NCBI GenBank assembly: GCA_022865685.1
Contig: JALHUB010000131.1
Coordinates: 1-5,590, forward strand
Direction of reading: 5' to 3'
Length of the DNA stretch: 5,590 nucleotides
DNA from: Dehalococcoidia bacterium
GTDB lineage: Bacteria > Chloroflexota > Dehalococcoidia > DSTF01 > JALHUB01
Part shown: positions 1 through 4,488 of the stretch, in pieces
Position numbering within the stretch: the stretch's first letter is position 1
Layout of the letters: every line of letters starts with the position of its first letter
Notes under the pieces: model-generated
The model's database searches: none
Told to the model about the DNA's origin: nothing
The model's input: only the letters and a program-made list of their open reading frames with translations
Program-made: the position numbers and the translations under genes

Positions 1-735
1 ACCCTCGACTCGCCGGACGCCCACCTCACCGTCGAGTTCACCGTCGAGCAGGGCCACGGCTACTGGCCCGCCAACGAGCGCGAGCCCATGCCTATCGGCG
101 TCATCCCATGCGACGCCATCTTCACGCCAATCCGCAGGGTCAACTACCACGTCGAACGCACCCGCGTCGGCCAGGTCACTGACTACGACCGCCTCGTCCT
201 CGAAGTGTGGACCGACGGCACCCTCACCGGCGCCGAAGCCGTGAGCCGCGCCGCCGGCCTCCTCATCGACCAGCTCACGCTCTTCAGCCAGATCGGCAAA
301 CCACAGCCCGCCATCGTCGAACGCGGCCTGGGAGTCGGCGCTGCCCTCTCGCCCGACCGCTACAACACGCCGATCGAGCAGCTAAGCCTCTCCGTCCGGG
401 CCTACAACTGCCTCAAACGCAGCGGCCTCATCACCGTCGGACAGGTACTCGAAAAGAGCGAGGACGACCTCCTCGCCCTGCGCAACTTCGGCCGCAAGTC
501 CTACGACGAGCTGCGCGCAAAGCTGATCCAGATGGACTTCCTCCAGCCCGAGCCCGAAGGCGAAGATATGCCCGCCGGCTACGAGGAAGAAGAGGAAGAA
601 GAAAGTGAATCGATGGGCGCCCTCGGCGCCGCCCTCCTCCAGGCTCTGCGAAAGCGCGGCGAAGACCTGCCCGCGGGCGAGACGGAGGATCAGCCGGAAG
701 ACGAGCAACCGCCCGAAGAGAAGGAAGAGGAGTAA
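1..735 (+). CDS. rpoA: DNA-directed RNA polymerase subunit alpha (3' part; start lies before the window)
   Basis: This encodes the alpha subunit of RNA polymerase. Its N-terminal domain dimerises and scaffolds beta and beta', and its C-terminal domain binds UP-element DNA and activators. The frame is open from base 1 to TAA at 733-735, giving 244 visible residues. Residues 1 to about 100 are the end of the N-terminal domain (GYWPANER, TDYDRLVLEVWTDGTL, AVSRAAGLLIDQL). A linker follows, then the alpha-CTD at about 123-181. Within SVRAYNCLKRSG and LRNFGRKSYDEL, all positions matching E. coli R265, N268, C269, G296, K298, S299 and E302 are conserved. An unusual tail of about 63 residues follows: a seven-Glu run, a short hydrophobic segment (MGALGAALLQALRKRG) and a second Glu/Pro/Asp-rich stretch. 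The ATG at 88 is internal, because clear alpha sequence precedes it. rplQ starts 41 nt downstream. Identity is certain; only the role of the tail is unknown. Confidence 0.98.
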   Translation, partial: TLDSPDAHLTVEFTVEQGHGYWPANEREPMPIGVIPCDAIFTPIRRVNYHVERTRVGQVTDYDRLVLEVWTDGTLTGAEAVSRAAGLLIDQLTLFSQIGKPQPAIVERGLGVGAALSPDRYNTPIEQLSLSVRAYNCLKRSGLITVGQVLEKSEDDLLALRNFGRKSYDELRAKLIQMDFLQPEPEGEDMPAGYEEEEEEESESMGALGAALLQALRKRGEDLPAGETEDQPEDEQPPEEKEEE

Positions 736-769
736 CGGGGCCCTGTCCGCCTCAGGCGGAGGCGCCCCG
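736..769 (+). promoter_or_regulatory. rpoA-rplQ intergenic hairpin covering the rplQ Shine-Dalgarno
   Basis: The hairpin begins one base after the rpoA stop. The outer stem is CGGGGC (736-741) with GCCCCG (764-769). Two further pairs are 742-762 and 743-761. The inner stem is TCCGCC (746-751) with GGCGGA (755-760), around a 3-nt loop. That makes about 14 pairs with small bulges at 744-745 and 763. The only good Shine-Dalgarno before rplQ, GGAGG at 758-762, lies entirely in the paired 3' arm. No T-tract follows, so it does not look like an intrinsic terminator. A role in coupling rplQ translation to rpoA is inferred from position; a dispersed repeat is the alternative. Confidence 0.6.
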
Positions 770-776
770 ATGACAC

Positions 777-1127
777 ATGAGACACAAAATCGCCGGTAGG
801 AAGCTCAGGAGGTCGACGCCGCAGCGCAAGGCGCTCTTCCGCGGCCTGGTCACGGACCTCCTCCGCTATGAGAAGGTCCGCACCACCGAGGCGAAGGCCA
901 AGGAGGTGCGCGGCATCGCCGAGAAGGTCATCACCCTCGGCAAGGACGGCACCCTCCACGCCCGTCGCCAGGCCCTGCGCGTCGTCAACGACACCGATAT
1001 CGTAAAGAAGGTGTTCGACGACATCGCGCCGCGCTACGCGACCCGTCCCGGAGGGTACACGCGCATCGTGAAGCTGGGCCGCCGCATCGGCGACGGCGCC
1101 GAAGTCGCCCAGTTGGAGCTTGTCTGA
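777..1127 (+). CDS. rplQ: 50S ribosomal protein L17
   Basis: L17 is a large-subunit ribosomal protein near the exit-tunnel side of the 50S particle. The 116-residue product matches bacterial L17 along its length. It starts MRHKIAGRKLRRS, continues with R-x-A-L-F-R and LLRYEKVRTTEAKAKEVR (the conserved motif with Thr-Thr and Lys-Ala-Lys-Glu), and ends with the signature RYATRPGGYTRIVKLGRRIGD before AQLELV. It is the minimal-length form, without the C-terminal extension of some species. ATG 777 is chosen because MRHK is the conserved L17 start. It lies 14 nt after GGAGG (758-762), longer than ideal, while an out-of-frame ATG at 770 sits at the better distance. It follows rpoA as in most bacteria and precedes truA by 34 nt. 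Co-transcription is likely. Confidence 0.98.
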   Translation: MRHKIAGRKLRRSTPQRKALFRGLVTDLLRYEKVRTTEAKAKEVRGIAEKVITLGKDGTLHARRQALRVVNDTDIVKKVFDDIAPRYATRPGGYTRIVKLGRRIGDGAEVAQLELV

Positions 1128-1161
1128 AGGCCCGGGCACGCCTGAGCCTTCGCCCGCCCGT

Positions 1162-1980
1162 ATGACGTCGCAGCAGCCGGTCGAGGGCAACCGCACACGC
1201 ATCGCCCTCCTCCTGGAGTACGATGGCAGCCGCTACGGCGGGTCGCAGATTCAAAAGAACGCCCCAACAATCCAGGGCAACCTGGAGGGGGCAATAAAGA
1301 GGCTGACCGGCGAAACAGCGCGCGCCGCCTTCGCCGGCCGCACCGACGCCGGCGTCCACGCCCGCGGCCAGGTCGCGTCCTTCCTGACGCGCCGTCCGTT
1401 CGACGCGACAGTCTTCGTCGACGGCCTGAACTACTGGCTGCCGGACGACATCGCCGTTCGCGGGGCACGTGAGGTCGCGCTCGACTTCGACGTCCGGCGG
1501 CGGGCGCGCAGGCGGCTCTATCGCTACCTGGTCTACAACGGCCGGGCGCCTTCGCCGCTCCTGCGCCGGCGGGCATGGCACGTCAAGCAACCGCTCGACG
1601 TGCCGGCGATGCAGCACGCCGTGGCGTGTCTCGTAGGCAGGCATGATTTCGCCGCCTTCGCCGGTAGCCTGGAACGGCCGGAGACGACCACCGTCCGCAC
1701 GATGCATCGGTTCGACGTGCGGCGGCTCGGCCGGCTGGTCTCGTTCGAGGCGGAGGCCGATGCCTTCCTCCCTCACCAGGTGCGGCGCACAACCGGCGCC
1801 CTGGTAGAGGTGGGACTGGGCCGGCAAACGCCACAGTCGCTTGAAGCGCTTCTGCGGGCGGGCAAGCCGGCCACAGGCGGACCGGCGGCGCCGCCCCAGG
1901 GGCTGTGCCTTGTGCGGGTAACCTACCCGGACCTGGATTTTGACGAAGAGACGGACACATATGAAGACCTACATTGTTAA
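1162..1980 (+). CDS. truA: tRNA pseudouridine(38-40) synthase TruA
   Basis: TruA isomerises uridines 38, 39 and 40 of the tRNA anticodon arm to pseudouridine. The 272-residue product has the family's usual length. The catalytic motif AGRTDAGVHARGQV carries the nucleophilic Asp at residue 62. Downstream are the RRLYRYLVYN segment with the conserved active-site Tyr, the GRHDFAAFAGS region and the C-terminal FLPHQVRRTTGALVEVG block. One oddity is the early motif, usually G-[W/F]-Q after the YDG segment, which here reads YGGSQIQ with Ser in the aromatic position. ATG 1162 is preferred over TTG 1120 because TTG 1120 lies inside rplQ and would add 14 Pro/Gly-rich residues. Neither start has a clear Shine-Dalgarno at proper distance, so translation may be coupled to rplQ. 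The last 20 nt overlap rplM. Confidence 0.95.
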   Translation: MTSQQPVEGNRTRIALLLEYDGSRYGGSQIQKNAPTIQGNLEGAIKRLTGETARAAFAGRTDAGVHARGQVASFLTRRPFDATVFVDGLNYWLPDDIAVRGAREVALDFDVRRRARRRLYRYLVYNGRAPSPLLRRRAWHVKQPLDVPAMQHAVACLVGRHDFAAFAGSLERPETTTVRTMHRFDVRRLGRLVSFEAEADAFLPHQVRRTTGALVEVGLGRQTPQSLEALLRAGKPATGGPAAPPQGLCLVRVTYPDLDFDEETDTYEDLHC

Positions 1981-2602
1981 GGCGAAAGACATCGTCCCGA
2001 AGTGGCACGTCGTCGACGCGGCCGGCCAGCCGCTGGGACGCCTCGCCACGCGTGTCGCCTCGCTCCTGCGCGGCAAGCACCGGCCCGACTTCACGCCCTA
2101 CTTAGACATGCGCGACTTCGTGGTCGTCGTCAACGCCGAGCGCGTGCGCGTCAGCGGCAACAACAAGATGCGCCAGAAGATCTACTACCGGCACACCCAG
2201 TATCCCGGCGGTCTGAAACAGGTCACCCTCGAGAAGTTGATGGCCACCCACCCGACGCGCGTTATCGAGCACGCCGTGCGCGGCATGCTCCCGCACAACC
2301 GCCTCGGCGCCAAGCTCCGACGTCACCTCAAGGTCTACGTCGGGCCGGAGCACCCGCACCAGGCGCAGACCGGCGGCGCGCCCAAGAAACCGAAGCCACC
2401 GAAGCCGCCCGCCGAGAAACCGGTCGCTAAGGCCGAGACGGAGCCCGTCGTCGAGGAAGTGGCGGAGCCGGAAGCGATTGCCGAGGAGCCCGTTGAGGCC
2501 GCGGTCGTCGAAGAGCCGGTGGAGGCAGTAGTCGATGAAGCGCCCCCAGAGGCTGCTGAAGAACCTCAGCCAGACGGGGGTACAGGGGGCGAAGCCCCAT
2601 GA
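1961..2602 (+). CDS. rplM: 50S ribosomal protein L13 with long charged C-terminal extension
   Basis: L13 is an early-assembly 50S protein. Residues 1-146 of 213 match the family closely: MKTYIVKAKD at the start, KWHVVDAAGQPLGRLAT, LRGKHRPDFTPYLDMRDFVVVVNA, YYRHTQYPGGLKQ, RVIEHAVRGMLPHNRLG and the ending KVYVGPEHPHQAQ. Most bacterial L13 proteins stop near here, at about 142-150 residues. This one adds a Lys/Pro-rich stretch (about 150-167), a Glu/Ala/Val-rich acidic stretch with repeated EEPVEA (about 170-201), and a final Gly-rich DGGTGGEAP that falls in a G-run/C-run repeat. ATG 1961 is chosen over TTG 1940 because it gives the canonical MKT start. The 5' end overlaps truA by 20 nt in another frame, and upstream Shine-Dalgarno similarity is weak (GAAGAG at 1945-1950), which suggests translational coupling to truA. 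The family call is certain; the tail's role is unknown. Confidence 0.97.
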   Translation: MKTYIVKAKDIVPKWHVVDAAGQPLGRLATRVASLLRGKHRPDFTPYLDMRDFVVVVNAERVRVSGNNKMRQKIYYRHTQYPGGLKQVTLEKLMATHPTRVIEHAVRGMLPHNRLGAKLRRHLKVYVGPEHPHQAQTGGAPKKPKPPKPPAEKPVAKAETEPVVEEVAEPEAIAEEPVEAAVVEEPVEAVVDEAPPEAAEEPQPDGGTGGEAP

Positions 2603-2631
2603 CAGGGGGTCTGGGGGGTGTCCCCCCCAGA
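2576..2631 (+). repeat. G-run/C-run hairpin repeat spanning the 3' end of rplM
   Basis: The stretch holds four runs of five or six G, a duplicated ACAGGGGG (2582-2589 and 2602-2609) and two hairpins. The first is GGGGC (2586-2590) with GCCCC (2594-2598) around a GAA loop. The second is TCTGGGGGG (2610-2618) with CCCCCCAGA (2623-2631) around TGTC. The rplM stop codon TGA (2600-2602) lies between them, so the last eight L13 codons are written in repeat-like sequence. The sequence after it (TAGAAAAAG) is A-rich, not T-rich, so it is not a standard intrinsic terminator on the + strand. A dispersed intergenic repeat is the most likely nature, by appearance only. Confidence 0.55.
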
Positions 2632-2651
2632 TAGAAAAAGAGGCCGCGAGC

Positions 2652-2669
2652 CGTCTGCTCCAGCGGACG
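2652..2669 (+). other. Small hairpin in the rplM-rpsI gap
   Basis: CGTCTGC (2652-2658) pairs with GCGGACG (2663-2669) around a TCCA loop, giving seven pairs of which one is G-T. It sits in the middle of the 140-nt gap before rpsI. No T-tract follows. It could be part of a structured leader for rpsI or a chance fold in GC-rich DNA. Confidence 0.3.
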
Positions 2670-2726
2670 TGCGACGTGGCCAAGGCGTTGATAGCCCTTC
2701 CAGCACCCCGGAGGAGTGGGCGACGT

Positions 2727-2733
2727 AGGAGGA
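2727..2733 (+). promoter_or_regulatory. Strong Shine-Dalgarno for rpsI, deciding a TTG start
   Basis: AGGAGGA lies 9 nt before the TTG at 2743, an ideal distance. A second purine-rich match, GGAGGAG at 2710-2716, lies 17 nt upstream and overlaps a possible GTG at 2716, so it cannot serve that codon. The pair argues for TTG 2743 as the rpsI start. Confidence 0.8.
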
Positions 2734-2742
2734 AAGTTCAAC

Positions 2743-3135
2743 TTGAACCAGCATTACTATGCAGGCACCGGTCGCAGGAAGACAGCCGTCGCGCGCGTGC
2801 GACTCTATCCCGGCACGGGCGCCGTCGTCATAAACGGCAAGCCGATGGAGGAAATCTTCAACCGGCCTGCCCACCAGAGCCTCGTGCTCAAGCCGCTTCA
2901 GGTCATCTCCCAGTCCGACAAGTTCAACGCCCAGGTGAAAGTCGAAGGCGGCGGCATCAGCGCCTGGGCCGGCGCAGTTGCCCACGGCATCGCCCGCGCC
3001 CTCCTCGTCATGGACGAAAACCTGAGGAAGCCCTTGCGCGACAACGGTCTCCTCACCCGCGATTCCCGCGTCAAAGAGCGCAAGAAGTACGGCCTCAAGC
3101 GCGCCCGCAAGGCGCCACAGTACACCAAGCGCTAA
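2743..3135 (+). CDS. rpsI: 30S ribosomal protein S9
   Basis: S9 is a small-subunit protein whose C-terminal tail reaches the P-site tRNA anticodon loop. With the TTG start the product is 130 residues, matching the family length, and begins MNQHYYAGTGRRKTAVARVRL, as S9 proteins do. Further family features are the VINGKP turn, the VKVEGGGISAWAGAVAHGIARAL signature and the basic C-terminus TRDSRVKERKKYGLKRARKAPQYTKR, including the invariant final Lys-Arg. A GTG at 2716 in the same frame would add nine unrelated residues and has no usable Shine-Dalgarno. rpsI follows rplM as in nearly all bacteria, but the 140-nt gap with hairpins is wider than usual for this pair. It is the last + strand gene and converges on the isomerase gene. 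Confidence 0.97.
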   Translation: MNQHYYAGTGRRKTAVARVRLYPGTGAVVINGKPMEEIFNRPAHQSLVLKPLQVISQSDKFNAQVKVEGGGISAWAGAVAHGIARALLVMDENLRKPLRDNGLLTRDSRVKERKKYGLKRARKAPQYTKR

Positions 3136-3158
3136 CCGACGATATCGACACAAACGTA

Positions 3159-3184
3159 GGAGGGCGGGCAATTGCCCGCCCTCC
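3159..3184. repeat. Perfect 26-bp palindrome downstream of rpsI
   Basis: The left arm GGAGGGCGGGCAA (3159-3171) is followed without spacer by its exact reverse complement TTGCCCGCCCTCC (3172-3184). In RNA it would fold into a very stable hairpin on either strand. It starts 24 nt after the rpsI stop. What follows on the + strand (CATTTCCC) is only weakly T-rich, so terminator activity is possible but not canonical. Its position between convergent genes fits a bidirectional 3'-end structure or a REP-like dispersed element. Confidence 0.6.
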
Positions 3185-3217
3185 CATTTCCCGATTCCAC
3201 CGATGCGTCATGACGTA

Positions 3218-3241
3218 GGGGCGGGCCCCCGTGCCCGCCCC
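3218..3241. repeat. Second GC-rich hairpin in the convergent region, related to the first
   Basis: GGGGCGGGC (3218-3226) pairs with GCCCGCCCC (3233-3241) around a 6-nt loop. It is preceded by ACGTA (3213-3217), and ACGTAGG followed by a G-rich block and CGGGC also precedes and opens the first palindrome (3154-3169), so the two look like copies of one element. It lies 42 nt beyond the isomerase stop on the - strand. No T-tract is seen on either side. Confidence 0.55.
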
Positions 3242-3283
3242 GATCTGCGTGGACATCGTCGGTGTCGATGCCGTGGGCCGTCC

Positions 3284-4369
3284 CTACTTCTCCTCCGCCA
3301 GCCACTTCTTGAGGTGCTGGATCGACGTCACCGGCGACGGACGCACCCCGTTCAACATCGCCAGATAGTAGCTCACCCAATCGCCGAAGTGGATTGCCGT
3401 CAGCACCCGCGCCAGGTCGCCCTCGCCGCGCGCCTCGACGCGCTCGCTCCCGACCCCCGCCGCCTCCAGCGCGTCGTGCGTCCCGTTATAGCGCAGGATG
3501 TTCCGCGGGTTCAGCCCCCGATGGTACAGGAACACCACGTACGCCCTCTCCGCCACCTCCCTCGGCAGTCCGAACCCCTCGACGGCGTTGTGGTTCAGCT
3601 CCGATATCTCCTCGTAGAACGCCCACACCTTGCCGTTCTCGTTGAGTTGCGTCTTCCAGCGATGCGCCGCTTCCGTCAGCACCTCCGCGCCGTATATCAC
3701 CGGCAGCTTCCCCTGCAGGCGCACCGCCAACTGTTTCGCCGCATTCCTTTCCAGCGGGACCGCCTCGCCGATCTCCTGCCGCAACTCCTCCATCAGCGCT
3801 ACCGCCTCGTCGACGCCGCGCGACTGGTCCGCCAGTACGCCCGCCACCTCAGCCAGCGCCAGCAGCGGCATCAAGCCATGTCCCATCGCCGACCGCGGCT
3901 CGCCCTGGTACTCGAAGACGTAAGCCGGCACCCCCCGCGACTGCGCCAGCGCCAGCAGCTTCCCGCCGGTCGTGATGACGATCTTCTTCGACGGGCCGTC
4001 GAGCGATTGCCCGAAAGACGACAGCACCTCCTCCGTCTCGCCGCTGTAGCTGCAAGCTACGACGAGCGTCCGCTCTCCGGCCAGTGATGGCAGGTCGTAG
4101 CCGCGATGCACGAGCACGGCTTTGCTGCCGTGCGGCAAGCTGCCCGCCCGCAGGTACGTCGCCAGCGACCGCACGATGTCGCCGGCAATCGCCGAGCCGC
4201 CCATGCCGAGCACAAGGACGTTGTCCACCTCACCAAAGTCGGAGGGGAAATGGAAGCCCTTCGCCAGCCGCCATGCCTCGCGGCACTGCTCCGGCAGGCC
4301 CGATATGCGACCGAGCAGGCCGTCGGGGTCGAGACGCGTGTACGTCTCCGGGTCATCAAGTGCGTGCAT
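3284..4369 (-). CDS. Bifunctional phosphoglucose/phosphomannose isomerase
   Basis: This SIS-fold enzyme interconverts glucose-6-P or mannose-6-P with fructose-6-P in the cytosol. The 361-residue product belongs to the short archaeal-type family (characterised in Pyrobaculum aerophilum), not the longer classical Pgi. Domain 1 has the glycine-rich GMGGSAIAGD (55-64) and the phosphate-binding SYSGETEE (107-114). Domain 2 has RWKTQLNENGK (237-247) with the likely catalytic Glu244, ELNHN with His260 (16 residues on, the spacing of E203/H219 in the archaeal enzyme), and the C-terminal SPVTSIQHLKKWL with Lys354. The ATG is preceded by AGGAG (4380-4384 on this strand) at 10 nt. The phosphohexomutase gene lies 119 nt upstream on the same strand, so the two probably share a pathway and perhaps a transcript. 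Whether both sugars are substrates cannot be read from sequence alone. Confidence 0.92.
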   Translation of the reverse strand: MHALDDPETYTRLDPDGLLGRISGLPEQCREAWRLAKGFHFPSDFGEVDNVLVLGMGGSAIAGDIVRSLATYLRAGSLPHGSKAVLVHRGYDLPSLAGERTLVVACSYSGETEEVLSSFGQSLDGPSKKIVITTGGKLLALAQSRGVPAYVFEYQGEPRSAMGHGLMPLLALAEVAGVLADQSRGVDEAVALMEELRQEIGEAVPLERNAAKQLAVRLQGKLPVIYGAEVLTEAAHRWKTQLNENGKVWAFYEEISELNHNAVEGFGLPREVAERAYVVFLYHRGLNPRNILRYNGTHDALEAAGVGSERVEARGEGDLARVLTAIHFGDWVSYYLAMLNGVRPSPVTSIQHLKKWLAEEK

Positions 4370-4488
4370 TTCACCCTAACTCCTGCCGGCGCCGGCGCGT
4401 TCGAATCGAAAACTCCACTGGTCGTTTGCCGAAACCGTTCCTGCCCTCGTCATGCCCCGGCCTTCAGGCCGGGGTGCTGAAGATACAC
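4370..4488. other. Intergenic gap between the phosphohexomutase and isomerase genes
   Basis: The 119-nt gap contains, going upstream from the isomerase start, its Shine-Dalgarno (4380-4384), the 12-bp palindrome GCCGGCGCCGGC (4385-4396), the 11-bp inverted repeat TTCGAATCGAA (4400-4410) and the larger palindrome at 4455-4474. I see no convincing -35/-10 pair on the - strand, so whether the isomerase has its own promoter is open. Confidence 0.5.
4455..4474. repeat. Isolated 20-bp GC-rich palindrome, IS200/IS605-end-like
   Basis: CCCCGGCC (4455-4462) pairs with GGCCGGGG (4467-4474) around TTCA, with a possible ninth T-A pair. It lies 14 nt beyond the phosphohexomutase stop on the - strand. No T-tract follows on either strand. 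A GC-rich stem with a short TTCA-type loop resembles, from general knowledge, the terminal hairpins of IS200/IS605-family elements and REP-like repeats. No transposase or TnpB is present, so this would be at most a non-autonomous copy or scar. A weak terminator is the alternative. Confidence 0.45.

Larger units (their letters stand above)
3136..3269. repeat. Flanking inverted arms around the convergent intergenic region
   Basis: CCGACGAT (3136-3143) is the reverse complement of ATCGTCGG (3255-3262). The adjoining ATCGACAC (3144-3151) is the reverse complement of GTGTCGAT (3262-3269). The two pairs are in crossed order, so only one outer stem can form at a time, each enclosing both GC-rich palindromes. 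The arms fill most of the gap between rpsI and the isomerase gene. Their nature is unknown; ends of a composite repeat are one reading. Confidence 0.4.

Noticed and set aside
736..790. Intrinsic terminator after rpoA
   Set aside because: The hairpin is strong, but no T-tract follows and rplQ begins 8 nt after its 3' arm, so read-through is needed.
1120..1161. TTG 1120 as the truA start
   Set aside because: It lies inside the rplQ coding end, GGAG at 1115-1118 is too close to serve it, and the added residues are not TruA-like.
985..1827. Long - strand open frame of about 280 codons opposite rplQ and truA
   Set aside because: It is antisense to two certain genes, is Arg/Pro/Ala-rich low-complexity sequence, and has no recognisable domain. 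Such shadows are expected in high-GC DNA.
1940..1960. TTG 1940 as the rplM start
   Set aside because: It adds seven residues before the canonical MKT start of L13, which has its own ATG.
1583..2683. Two - strand open frames (1583-2080 and 2102-2683) opposite truA and rplM
   Set aside because: Both are antisense to conserved genes and show composition typical of shadow frames.
2688..2716. Possible promoter for rpsI from TTGATA at 2688-2693
   Set aside because: No -10-like hexamer lies at a suitable distance; the bases there are GAGGAG.
2535..3218. + strand open frame spanning the rplM tail, the gap and rpsI in another frame
   Set aside because: It runs through two conserved genes out of frame and has Arg/Pro-rich shadow composition.
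3203..4087. Long + strand open frame opposite the isomerase gene
   Set aside because: Its translation is Arg/Gln/His/Leu-rich with no family features and lies antisense to a well-supported enzyme gene.
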